Assembly: GCF_018408705.1 (NCBI RefSeq)
Contig: NZ_AP023420.1
Coordinates: 1,922,001 to 1,986,000, forward strand
DNA: 64,000 nucleotides
Direction: 5' to 3'
From: Pusillibacter faecalis
Lineage (GTDB): Bacteria; Bacillota; Clostridia; Oscillospirales; Oscillospiraceae
Of the stretch, positions 42,061 through 50,170 are shown one piece after another. The first letter of the stretch is position 1. Every line of letters begins with the position of its first letter. The translations under genes were made by a program, and so were the position numbers. Below the pieces are notes generated by a model. The model had not been told where the DNA came from. It did no database searches and was given only the letters and a program-made list of their open reading frames with translations.

Positions 42061-43341
42061 ATGGCAATTGTTGCCGTTATCTTTGTACTGACCTTGCTGG
42101 GCGGCGTCCCCATGGCGTTCGTCCTGGGATTGACCGGTATTGCACACCTCTTCACAATCGGGGAACCGGCATACATGTCCATTATTACCCAGCGGCTGTT
42201 TACCGGCGTGAATAATTTCTCCTTGATGTGTATTCCTTTCTTTGTCCTGGCCGGAGACCTGATGAACAAGGGCGGCGTTACCAAGCGACTTCTGAACTTT
42301 GCACGGGAGCTGGTGGGCTGGATTCCCGGCGGTATGGCTTACTGCTGCGTGATCCTGGCAATGGTGCTCTCCGCTATCCTGGGCTCCGCCAACGCAGTGG
42401 CGGCTATCCTCTGCGCCATCCTCATCGGAGAGATGGCCAAGGACGGCTATGACGCAGACTTTACCGGCTCCATCATTGCTGCATCCAGCGTGCTGGGGCC
42501 CATCATTCCCCCCAGCGTCACTTTCATCATCTATGGCGTGCTGACGGGTGTGTCTGTGTCCAGAATGTTCATGGCGGGCATTGTCCCCGGTATCATGCTG
42601 GGCATCAGCTACGCACTAATTATTACCTATTACACTAAAAAGAGGGGTTACAAGAAATCCAAGCCTCGCTTTGATCCCAAGGCATGCGGAATTGCCTTTG
42701 TAAAGGCTATTCCTGCTCTGCTGGTACCTGTAGTCATCATCGGCGGTATTATGGGAGGCATTTTCACCCCCACAGAGTCCGGCGCTGTGGCTGTGGTGGC
42801 CGCTGTAGTGGCAGCCATCATTTATCGTTCCTTTGACATCAAGTCTCTGCCTGAGGTCCTGCTGAATACCGGCATGACCACGGCGGCCATTATGCTGATT
42901 GTGGCATTCGGCAACATCATTGGCTGGAGTCTGGCAATCGAAAACATTCCCACTCTGATCACCGAGACGATTCTTTCCATCACTGACAGTCAGATCGTGG
43001 TTATGCTGCTGATTATTGCTTGTCTGTTTGTCATTGGTTGTCTGATGGATGCCTTCGCCGCCATGTACGTGTTTACGCCGGTTTTCTACCCCTTGGCCAT
43101 GGCTGTGGGTCTCGATCCCATCCACTTTGGAATTATCTTCTGCCTGATGCTCACCATTGGTCTGTGCACACCGCCGGTCGGCATGTTGCTGTTCGTGACT
43201 TCTAATATCTCCAAGGTACCCCTGGCCAAACTCAGCAAGTCCATCTGGCCCTTTGTGGCGGCCGCAATGGTGGTGGTCCTGTTGATGACCTTCTTCCCCC
43301 AGATTGTGATGTTCATCCCGAATTGGTTATCCCCCGCATAA
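42061..43341 (+). CDS. TRAP transporter large permease subunit (DctM), cluster B
   Basis: The 426-residue protein has about 12 helices and the DctM landmarks CIPFFVLAGDLMNKGGVTKR near residue 55, SAILGSANAVAAILCAILIG near residue 103, GPIIPPSVTFIIYGVLTGVS and IFTPTESGAVAVVAAVVAAI. It imports the solute bound by DctP using the Na+ gradient. The start is three bases after dctQ, with GGAGGG just inside dctQ. The unusual SANAV in place of SGSA in the first repeat may influence substrate choice. Thirty bases separate it from the DUF6282 gene. Confidence 0.94.
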   Translation: MAIVAVIFVLTLLGGVPMAFVLGLTGIAHLFTIGEPAYMSIITQRLFTGVNNFSLMCIPFFVLAGDLMNKGGVTKRLLNFARELVGWIPGGMAYCCVILAMVLSAILGSANAVAAILCAILIGEMAKDGYDADFTGSIIAASSVLGPIIPPSVTFIIYGVLTGVSVSRMFMAGIVPGIMLGISYALIITYYTKKRGYKKSKPRFDPKACGIAFVKAIPALLVPVVIIGGIMGGIFTPTESGAVAVVAAVVAAIIYRSFDIKSLPEVLLNTGMTTAAIMLIVAFGNIIGWSLAIENIPTLITETILSITDSQIVVMLLIIACLFVIGCLMDAFAAMYVFTPVFYPLAMAVGLDPIHFGIIFCLMLTIGLCTPPVGMLLFVTSNISKVPLAKLSKSIWPFVAAAMVVVLLMTFFPQIVMFIPNWLSPA

Positions 43342-43371
43342 TGTAACAATTTCCGAAAGGACTGAATTCTC

Positions 43372-44265
43372 ATGAGTTTTTCCAAAGATATTCTGAAGGG
43401 TTTTGTGGACATGCATGTCCATGCCGGTCCCTCTGTAGCAGCCCGCAAGGTGGACGCTTACGACATGATGGAGCTAGCTGGTGAGGCCGGTTACAGGGCC
43501 TTTTTGGTGAAGGACCACTATTTCCCCACCATGATGGGTACCCGGATGATCACCGATCACTGCTCGAAGAATGAATGCCAGTGCTTTGGTGGGCTGGCGC
43601 TGAATCGGTCTGTGGGGCTTTTCAACGTTTACGCAGTGGACGCTGCCTGCAACATGGGAGCCAGGACTATCTACATGCCTACGGTCTCCTGCGTGAACCA
43701 CATTGCCGGCCACTCCGGCGGCCACAAGTTTGTAGGTTCCGGTGACAGCTCCGTGGTGGACAATGGCATTGAGTACGTGGACGCTAACGGTCAACTGCAT
43801 CCCGGCGCTGTGGATGTAATTTCCTACATTGCCACAAAGCATCCGGAGGTAGTTCTATGCACCGGCCACGGCACTGCGCGGGAAGTAGACGCTGTGGTGC
43901 GTAAGGCTGTGGAACTGGGGGTCCCCAAAATCTGCGTGAATCATCCACACTTCCTGGTGAACGCTACCTATGAGCAGATGAGGGAGTGGGCCGACCTGGG
44001 CGCCTATATTGAACTGAACGCCGCCGTGTTCAGCTCTATCGCTAAGTCCGGCACCTGTTCCGATGAAATGGCCGGCAAGATACTGGAGATAATTCCCACC
44101 GAAAAAATCGTGCTGGACTCCGATCTCGGACAGAAGGTAAACGTAGATCCTATTACCGGTATGCTACAGTTTATTAACCTGTTGGCAGACCAGTTTGGCA
44201 TCACAGAGGAGCAGATTAACCTGATGGGCAAGAAAACGCCCGCCATGCTGTTGGGACTAGACTAA
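43372..44265 (+). CDS. DUF6282 family putative metal-dependent hydrolase
   Basis: The 297-residue protein resembles the amidohydrolase/PHP superfamily: VDMHVHAGPSVAARK near residue 12 has the HxH metal motif, VKDHYFPTM a further His, CTGHGTAREVDAV and KICVNHPHFLVNAT later His residues, and VLDSDLGQ an Asp at the expected end of the barrel. DUF6282 proteins are uncharacterised. Its place as the last gene of the TRAP operon suggests it opens a ring or cleaves an amide or ester in the imported compound. Ribosome binding site (AAAGG) is weak and 11 bases away. Confidence 0.8.
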   Translation: MSFSKDILKGFVDMHVHAGPSVAARKVDAYDMMELAGEAGYRAFLVKDHYFPTMMGTRMITDHCSKNECQCFGGLALNRSVGLFNVYAVDAACNMGARTIYMPTVSCVNHIAGHSGGHKFVGSGDSSVVDNGIEYVDANGQLHPGAVDVISYIATKHPEVVLCTGHGTAREVDAVVRKAVELGVPKICVNHPHFLVNATYEQMREWADLGAYIELNAAVFSSIAKSGTCSDEMAGKILEIIPTEKIVLDSDLGQKVNVDPITGMLQFINLLADQFGITEEQINLMGKKTPAMLLGLD

Positions 44266-44310
44266 GATTTATCTTCAAGGGAATGAACAGTCAGCAACTA
44301 TACGCGAAAA

Positions 44311-44324
44311 TGGGAACGTTCCCT
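44311..44324. promoter_or_regulatory. LacI-type operator before the cupin/CoA-transferase operon
   Basis: TGGGAACGTTCCCT contains the perfect 12-bp palindrome GGGAACGTTCCC. It matches the sites at 39100, 39136, 40219 and 40323, and lies 68 bases before the cupin start codon. A clear promoter was not found beside it. Confidence 0.8.
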
Positions 44325-44391
44325 TCTAGATTTTTGTGAAACTAAAGTACGAAACCGTTTGTTTATTATTACTAAGAGGAGGAATTTTATT

Positions 44392-44793
44392 ATGGAAAAG
44401 GCAAGCGAAGCAATGTACGGGAATTTTTATGAGGCTCCCTGGCAGCCGGTTCGGGAAGGCATTGGCCGGGTGGTGTTTGCAGGCGCACATGCCAAGGGCT
44501 GCACCCTGGCTCTCGCAGAGTGTCAGAATGGCAACGCTGTGCGTCCTCACACGCACCCCCATGCCCAGTTGGCCATCGTCCTGCGGGGCCAGTGCGACTA
44601 CTATGTGGACGGCAAGCCCTACCGCATGAAGGAAGGTTCCTGGGTTTTTGTTCCTGCTGATGTGGAGCATTACATCCATGTCTATGACAGTGATGTGCCC
44701 GTGATGAACCTGGACGTGTTCTTCCCTGAGCGTATGGAGTACGTGGATGCCTACGATGAGTTTGTGGCAGGCCTGGAGGAAAAGCAGGGCTGA
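44392..44793 (+). CDS. Cupin-domain protein
   Basis: The 133-residue protein is a single cupin: motif 1 is NAVRPHTHPHAQLAIVLRGQ (His-x-His-x4-Gln), motif 2 is GSWVFVPADVEHYIHVYDSD (Pro-x4-His). The His residues should bind a divalent metal. Small cupins of this kind act as isomerases, dioxygenases or sugar-acid isomerases, or as ligand sensors; no closer assignment is justified. The ATG is nine bases after GAGGAGG. It opens the third operon of cluster B behind a LacI-type operator, and a 15-bp hairpin separates it from the CoA-transferase genes. Confidence 0.82.
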   Translation: MEKASEAMYGNFYEAPWQPVREGIGRVVFAGAHAKGCTLALAECQNGNAVRPHTHPHAQLAIVLRGQCDYYVDGKPYRMKEGSWVFVPADVEHYIHVYDSDVPVMNLDVFFPERMEYVDAYDEFVAGLEEKQG

Positions 44794-44835
44794 CCCCAGC
44801 GATCGGTCAGGCAGCTGGCTCCGGCATTTAACGTT

Positions 44836-44869
44836 ACAGCATTTACCAGCACCAGCTGGTAAATGCTGT
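44836..44869 (+). terminator. Hairpin between cupin and CoA-transferase genes
   Basis: A perfect 15-bp stem ACAGCATTTACCAGC with its complement and an ACCA loop. No T-run follows (AATGATT), so it may be a stabiliser or partial terminator. Confidence 0.55.
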
Positions 44870-44912
44870 AATGATTCCGGCAGAAAGTGGCCGGCTGTGA
44901 AGGAGGAAATAC

Positions 44913-45590
44913 ATGGTCAACAAAGTGAAAACCGCTCAAGAGGCGTTAGAAAACCTCCGTGAAGGGGCGGTCATTATGGTGGGTGGGTTTGCAGGTGCGG
45001 GCTCACCTAACGCGTTGTGCGCCATTTTGGCGGAGATGGGCTACCGAAATTTGACGGTGATCAGCTGTGATGCCGGAAGAGCCGGCGTAGGCGTAGGCGC
45101 CCTGCTGCGGCGGGGCATGGTTAAGACGCTGTATGCTTCTCACGTGGGTGTTAACACAGAGGTGGCCGGACGGAAACCCGGCGATGTGGTATATGATGTG
45201 GAGTATCAGCTGATCCCCCAAGGGACTCTGGTGGAACGGATCCGGGCCGGAGGAACCGGCCTGGGCGGATTCCTGACGCCGGTGGGCCTGGGTACTGTTG
45301 TGGAAGAAGGAAAACCCACGCTGGAGCTGGATGGTAGAACCTACCTGGTGGAGCGTCCTCTGCGGGCAGATTTTGCCCTGATCCGGGGTAGCGTGGTAGA
45401 CCGCAGTGGCAACGTGTTCTACAACATGTCCACCCGGAACTTCAACCCCGCGATGGCCTTGGCTGCGGACCACGTGATTGTGGGAGCAGAGAAGGTGGTC
45501 GAAGTGGGAGAATTGGATCCCAACCACGTGATGACACCCGGCATTCTCGTGGAATCCATTGTGGAGGGGGAAGAACCGTGCTGGATATGA
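44913..45590 (+). CDS. 3-oxoacid CoA-transferase-type subunit A
   Basis: The 225-residue protein is a family I CoA-transferase alpha subunit: GAVIMVGGFAGAGSPNALCA near residue 21 (glycine-rich CoA loop), LIPQGTLVERIRAGGTGLGG near residue 95 and YLVERPLRADFALIRGSVVD. Together with subunit B it moves CoA from an acyl-CoA donor (for example succinyl- or acetyl-CoA) to a free acid. Its end overlaps subunit B by 13 bases. It lies next to a thiolase, the arrangement of 3-oxoacid and 3-oxoadipate degradation operons, which fits activation of a 3-oxo acid before thiolysis. Confidence 0.9.
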   Translation: MVNKVKTAQEALENLREGAVIMVGGFAGAGSPNALCAILAEMGYRNLTVISCDAGRAGVGVGALLRRGMVKTLYASHVGVNTEVAGRKPGDVVYDVEYQLIPQGTLVERIRAGGTGLGGFLTPVGLGTVVEEGKPTLELDGRTYLVERPLRADFALIRGSVVDRSGNVFYNMSTRNFNPAMALAADHVIVGAEKVVEVGELDPNHVMTPGILVESIVEGEEPCWI

Positions 45591-46234
45591 AGGAGCGAAT
45601 TGCATGCCGTATTGCCAAGGAATTGAAGTCCGGCGACGTGGTGAACCTGGGAATCGGGCTTCCTGTCAAGGTGGCCTATTTTCTTCCGGAGAACGTGGAA
45701 GTGACGTTTGAATCTGAGAACGGCTTTCTGGGTATTGCTACGGGCAGTGCAATTACTAACCCCAATCCGGACCTGTTGGATGCTGGAGGCCAATATTCCG
45801 CTATCCAGCCCGGCGCCTGTTTCTTTGATTCCGCGGAGAGCTTTGGCCTGATCCGTGGAGGGCATATCGATATTACCGTGCTGGGCGCCATGCAGGTGGA
45901 CGCGCAGGGAAATTTGGCTAATTGGGCTGTCCCTGGCAAACTGGTGGTGGGCATGGGCGGTGCCATGGATCTTGTAACCGGTGCCCGGAAGGTAATCATC
46001 GCCATGCTTCACACCAACAAGGGAGCCTATAAAATCATGAAACAATGCACGCTGCCGCTGACCGCGGTGAGCGTGGTGGATACCATTGTGACGGAGATGG
46101 GGGTTATCCGCGTGACGGAACGCGGTCTAGTTTTAACGGAACGATTTAAGGACTATACCGTAGAGCAGATCCAGGCCGCCACTGAGGCGGAACTGATCAT
46201 CCCCACAGATTTAAAAGTCCTGGAGACCCCCTGA
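45578..46234 (+). CDS. 3-oxoacid CoA-transferase-type subunit B
   Basis: The 218-residue beta subunit contains the catalytic Glu in FESENGFLG (the SENG motif) near residue 50, preceded by VVNLGIGLPVKVAYF; later GGHIDITVLGAMQVDAQGNL and GGAMDLVTGARKVI are typical. The Glu forms the covalent glutamyl-CoA intermediate, so the pair should be active. The GTG at 45578 is seven bases after GGAGGGGG and preferred; ATG 45587 gives an ATGA overlap instead. Substrate acid is not determined by sequence; butyrate, acetoacetate or 3-oxoadipate types are all possible. Confidence 0.92.
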   Translation: MLDMKERIACRIAKELKSGDVVNLGIGLPVKVAYFLPENVEVTFESENGFLGIATGSAITNPNPDLLDAGGQYSAIQPGACFFDSAESFGLIRGGHIDITVLGAMQVDAQGNLANWAVPGKLVVGMGGAMDLVTGARKVIIAMLHTNKGAYKIMKQCTLPLTAVSVVDTIVTEMGVIRVTERGLVLTERFKDYTVEQIQAATEAELIIPTDLKVLETP

Positions 46235-46266
46235 CCTTTGGGACACTACGGAAAGAAGGATATCAC

Positions 46267-47457
46267 ATGAGTGAAATGAAAGACGTTGTCATAGTGAGCA
46301 TGGCCCGTACCGCCACGGGAAAATTTGGTGGTTCCCTACGGGATGTGCCCGCTCCTGTTCACGGCGCGGAGTGTGTGAAAGCCATGGTTCAGCGCACGGG
46401 GATTGACCCTCACGAAATTGACGAGGTGATTATCGGCACTCACTTCCAGGCAGGTATCAAGGCGAATTCTGCCAGACAGTGTGCCCTTTACGCCGGGCTG
46501 CCGGATACTACTCCTGCCTTTACCCCCAACAAAAACTGCGCTACAGCCATGAAAGCCATGCAGTGCGCTGCCCAGTCCATTCAGGTGGGAGACAATGACC
46601 TGGTGATCGCCGGCGGCTGTGAGACCATGAGCGCCATTCCCTACATCGTTCCCAAGGCCCGGTGGGGTTACCGCATGGGACCCGGCCGGTTGGAGGACAG
46701 CATGCTCTACGACGGCCTGGTAGACCCCTTCAAAAATTACCACATGGGAATTACCGCTGAAAACGTGGCCAAGAAGTGCGGAATTACCCGAGAAATGCAG
46801 GATCGCTTTGCCGTGGAGAGCCATCGTCGGGCGGAAAAGGCCTGGGCAGAAGGCAAGTACGACCAGGACATTGTTCCCATCATGGTGCGTCAAAAAAAGC
46901 AGGACGTTGTATTTGATCATGACGAAACGTATATCAAGGATGCTCAGTATGAGAATTTCGCCAAGCTGAAGCCCATCTTCACGCCGGACGGAGGAACCGT
47001 GACCGCAGGCAACGCATCTCCCTGCAACGACGGCTCCGCCGTGGTGATGATGACTACCCCGGAGAAGGCTGCACAGCTTGGCTTGAAGCCTCTGGCCCGC
47101 TATGTGACGGCGGTTTCTACGGCGCTGGACCCTGCCATTATGGGGTATGCCCCAGTCAGTGCAATCGAAAAGCTGGAGAAAAAAACCGGCATCAGCCGCA
47201 AGGATGTGGGGCTCTTTGAACTGAATGAAGCCTTTGCCGCTCAGGCAGTGGCCTGTGTGCAGGACCTACATCTGGACCCGGAGCTGGTGAATGTGAACGG
47301 CGGTGCCATTGCGCTGGGCCATGCAGTGGGCTGCACCGGCTGCCGGATCAGCATGACGCTGATCCGTGAGATGGCCCGACGGAACGTCCGCTACGGCGTG
47401 GCGTCGCTGTGCATTGGCGGCGGTCAGGCCATGGCTATGATGTTCGAGCTGTGCTGA
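46267..47457 (+). CDS. Thiolase (acetyl-CoA C-acyltransferase)
   Basis: The 396-residue enzyme has the three catalytic parts of thiolases: the nucleophilic Cys in PNKNCATAMKAMQCAAQS near residue 89, NGGAIALGHAVGCTG with the His, and CIGGGQAMAMM with the second Cys. It either cleaves a 3-oxoacyl-CoA to acetyl-CoA and a shorter acyl-CoA or runs in the condensing direction. Within this operon, after a CoA-transferase, the degradative direction is more likely. NEAFAAQAVA is also conserved. Start follows AGAAGGA by seven bases. Confidence 0.93.
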   Translation: MSEMKDVVIVSMARTATGKFGGSLRDVPAPVHGAECVKAMVQRTGIDPHEIDEVIIGTHFQAGIKANSARQCALYAGLPDTTPAFTPNKNCATAMKAMQCAAQSIQVGDNDLVIAGGCETMSAIPYIVPKARWGYRMGPGRLEDSMLYDGLVDPFKNYHMGITAENVAKKCGITREMQDRFAVESHRRAEKAWAEGKYDQDIVPIMVRQKKQDVVFDHDETYIKDAQYENFAKLKPIFTPDGGTVTAGNASPCNDGSAVVMMTTPEKAAQLGLKPLARYVTAVSTALDPAIMGYAPVSAIEKLEKKTGISRKDVGLFELNEAFAAQAVACVQDLHLDPELVNVNGGAIALGHAVGCTGCRISMTLIREMARRNVRYGVASLCIGGGQAMAMMFELC

Positions 47458-47489
47458 CGACAGTCATCTAAGAAAGTGAGGCGACAAGC

Positions 47490-48257
47490 ATGCAAATGAA
47501 AAACTTTCTGAAGGAGAAGCTGGCCAGGAAGCCCTATGTGCTGGGAGCCTTCGTGGCATCCTGCAGTCCAACTAATGTGGAGATTCTAGGCATGAACGGC
47601 CTGGATTTTGTGATCCTGGACATGGAGCACTCCCCCCTGGGGCTGGAGACCATGGTAGACATGATCCGGGCCGCCGAGGCCTACGGTATGGTGGCAATTC
47701 CCCGGGTCTACACCATCGAGACAAAGCTGATGCGCCGTGTGCTGGACATCGGTGCTCATGGACTGTTGGTGCCCATGGTCAATACTATGGATGACGCCCG
47801 GTACGTTTTAGACGCCGTGAAGTTTCCGCCCTTGGGCCAAAGAGGCATGAACGCCGGTCGGGGACCTCGCTGGGGTGCTTACGACCACTATATCCAGGAA
47901 GCAAACGACGCGCTCTTTACCATGTTCCAGTGCGAGACCCGCGAGGGACTCCGCAACGTGGAGGAGATGGCAAAACTGGAGGGCCTGGATTCTATTTTCA
48001 TCGGCACTGGTGATCTGTCTCTGGACATGGGACACCCCCAGGATCTCAAGAATCCCGAGGTAGCCGGCGCCATTGACACGATCCTGAATGCCTGTGTGAA
48101 GAACGGGAAAATCCCCGGCATTGTAACCGGCACCCCTGAAGCTGCTGCGGAGCGAATTCATCAGGGCTTCCGGATTGTCACCATTATGAATGATCTGGGA
48201 ATGTTCAAAAAGCAGTCCCAGCTGCAGATCGACAAGGTTCACGCACTCTGTCCGTGA
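47490..48257 (+). CDS. HpcH/HpaI family aldolase/citrate lyase-like protein
   Basis: The 255-residue protein is a TIM-barrel class II pyruvate aldolase: FVILDMEHSPLGLETMVDMI near residue 34 (metal-binding and catalytic region, with the His), IPRVYTIETKLMRRVLDIGA with the Arg that binds the keto acid, GAHGLLVPMVNTMDDARYVL and MFQCETREGLRNVEEMAKLE. FIGTGDLSLDMGHP completes the metal site. The family splits 4-hydroxy-2-oxo acids into pyruvate and an aldehyde. Its presence implies a carbon-carbon cleavage step of that sort in this pathway. Start is after GAGGCG. Confidence 0.9.
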   Translation: MQMKNFLKEKLARKPYVLGAFVASCSPTNVEILGMNGLDFVILDMEHSPLGLETMVDMIRAAEAYGMVAIPRVYTIETKLMRRVLDIGAHGLLVPMVNTMDDARYVLDAVKFPPLGQRGMNAGRGPRWGAYDHYIQEANDALFTMFQCETREGLRNVEEMAKLEGLDSIFIGTGDLSLDMGHPQDLKNPEVAGAIDTILNACVKNGKIPGIVTGTPEAAAERIHQGFRIVTIMNDLGMFKKQSQLQIDKVHALCP

Positions 48258-48304
48258 GAAACAGTGCACAGATCTCACAAGCCAATTTTTGCGAGGTAGT
48301 TTCA

Positions 48305-49081
48305 ATGAAGAATGTACAGTTGGAGGTCGCGGATCAGATCGCGACAGTAACCATTGACCGGCCCAAGGCACTCAACGCGCTGAACACGGAGACTCTGAGC
48401 GAGCTCAAGGAGTGCTTTTCCGAGCTGGAAAAGCAGAAGGACGTCCGGGTGGTGATCTTGACAGGCGGCGGAAACAAGTCCTTCGTGGCGGGCGCGGACA
48501 TCTCCGAGATGGTCAACGCCACGCCGGCGGAGGGCCGGGCCATGTCACTGCTGGCCATGGAGGCGTTCAACAAGCTGGAGAATATGCCCCAGGTGACTAT
48601 TGCGGCCGTTAATGGCTACGCCCTGGGCGGCGGTTGTGAAATCGCCATGAGCTGCGACATTCGGATTGTTGCAGAGAACGCGGTGTTCGGCCAGCCCGAG
48701 TGCGGCCTGGGGATCATTCCGGGCTTCGGTGGCACCCAGCGTCTGGCGCGGCTGATCGGAAAGGGCCGGGCCAAGGAGTTGATCTTTACCTGTGACCGGA
48801 TTGATGCCCAAGAGGCCTATCGTATGGGCCTTGCCAACAAGGTGGTTCCCGCAGACCAGCTGATGAGGGCCTGCCAGGAGATGGCGGGCAGAATTCTCAG
48901 CAAGGGCAGCTATGCGGTGAGCATTGCCAAGAGTATGATCAACGCGGGCATGGATATGGATCTGAACAACGCCCTGAAGATGGAGGCGGATGCCTTTGGC
49001 TTCACCTTCTCCACCCACGACAAGGAGGAGGGCATGACTGCTTTCCTGGAAAAACGCCCAGCCAATTTGACGGATTTTTGA
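48305..49081 (+). CDS. Enoyl-CoA hydratase/isomerase (crotonase) family protein
   Basis: The 258-residue protein has the crotonase oxyanion-hole motifs SFVAGADISEM near residue 66 and NGYALGGGCEIAMSCDIRIV near residue 105, plus FGQPECGLGIIPGFGGTQRL with the two Glu-region acid residues of hydratases. It should add water to, or isomerise, a 2-enoyl-CoA. ATG 48305 follows GAGGTAG by five bases; the frame from 48254 overlaps the aldolase stop and lacks a site. It is the last gene of the operon. A terminator follows. Confidence 0.94.
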   Translation: MKNVQLEVADQIATVTIDRPKALNALNTETLSELKECFSELEKQKDVRVVILTGGGNKSFVAGADISEMVNATPAEGRAMSLLAMEAFNKLENMPQVTIAAVNGYALGGGCEIAMSCDIRIVAENAVFGQPECGLGIIPGFGGTQRLARLIGKGRAKELIFTCDRIDAQEAYRMGLANKVVPADQLMRACQEMAGRILSKGSYAVSIAKSMINAGMDMDLNNALKMEADAFGFTFSTHDKEEGMTAFLEKRPANLTDF

Positions 49082-49089
49082 ATAGGGTG

Positions 49090-49120
49090 ACAGGCGGGAA
49101 TTGTACCAGTTCCCGTCTGT
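49090..49120 (+). terminator. Terminator of the cluster B catabolic operon
   Basis: ACAGGCGGGAA and TTCCCGTCTGT (one G-T pair) with a nine-base loop, followed by TTTTTAC. Confidence 0.85.
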
Positions 49121-49124
49121 TTTT

Positions 49125-50039
49125 ACTTGTATCAAAGAGAAGGTGCTGTTTTTAGGCACTTTTACTGCGAATATTTCATGGCCACATGAGTGTGGCAGCG
49201 GATCTATGTCCGTTAACAGGGTTAGTGAGAAATAGAGAAGACACAGCAGATATTGATTTCGATAGTTACAATCGCACCAGCAAGGCAGCCCCTTGCGGAA
49301 AAATCCCCGACTCCGCCCAATGAGCAGAGCCGGGGGTTGACCAATACGCTGACCAATATCCGGATATCAGTGGGTGGACACAGTGGACAATGACCGCTTG
49401 TCTGTTTTGAAAAAAGTGAAGCCAAACCTACCGGAAAGTGCCCAATCGCAGGTCTTTGACGTCCTTACGGATCTTCGCACGCAGGAGGTCACTGGCTTAG
49501 GTCCGGTAGTCTCTGTCAATTGCCTCTGAATTTGCGCCAATTTGGTAATTTTTTTATTTTTTGCAACTTTTTTGAATGTTTATTTTGTGTTTTCAATTTG
49601 ATCCAAGCCATGCCCCATGCGGGACTTGGAACAGGGAGAATTGGACGGCACTGGGTGGAACTTTTCCCTCTCTGGTCAGAAAAAGGGCACACAGCGTTTT
49701 AAGGATGGAAACAACTCCTTCGAGGCCGCGTTTGGCTTTTCTTCGCCTTAGCGTATCATTATTATTGCCTGATTTTCATGCAGCCGTTTCCTGCTACTGG
49801 ACTCCCGGCTGTTAAAAGTGGGTGCAGTTTTCTGCCCCAGAAAGGAGGTTGGCTGCCGCCTGGAGCAAGCCGACCGCGATGCTTGCCCTACCCAGGTGTG
49901 GGCTGTTTTGCCAGGGCAGAACTTCTCATTTGAACGCAGGGGAGGACAATCTCCTTTATTACAGCATGTCACAATCAACTTGAAATATGTTGTGTATATC
50001 CAGAAGGATATCCGACTGCGGGGGTCTGCCCATAAACAC
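49125..50039. other. Gene-poor stretch, probably degraded DNA
   Basis: More than 900 bases with only short, unsupported frames. A frame around 49415-49510 reads KVKPNLPESAQSQVFDVLTD and may be the worn tail of a regulator, but nothing else of it is left. CCCCGACTC/GAGCCGGGG (49302-49332) is a weak inverted repeat. T-rich DNA lies near 49545-49575. I find no functional gene or RNA here. Confidence 0.45.
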
Positions 50040-50066
50040 AGAACGACTCCAAATCGGAGTCGTTCT
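50040..50066 (-). terminator. Terminator behind the HMGL-type aldolase gene
   Basis: AGAACGACTCC and its complement form a perfect 11-bp stem with a five-base loop; the minus strand continues GTGTTTAT. Confidence 0.6.
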
Positions 50067-50170
50067 GCATGAGAGTATATACATTCAAAGGGAAAGCTGT
50101 TCCGAGTGATCCGGTGAAAGAATCTGTCAGTCGTGAGGAGGACCGCACTCCGGATACTGCCTGTGATCCC

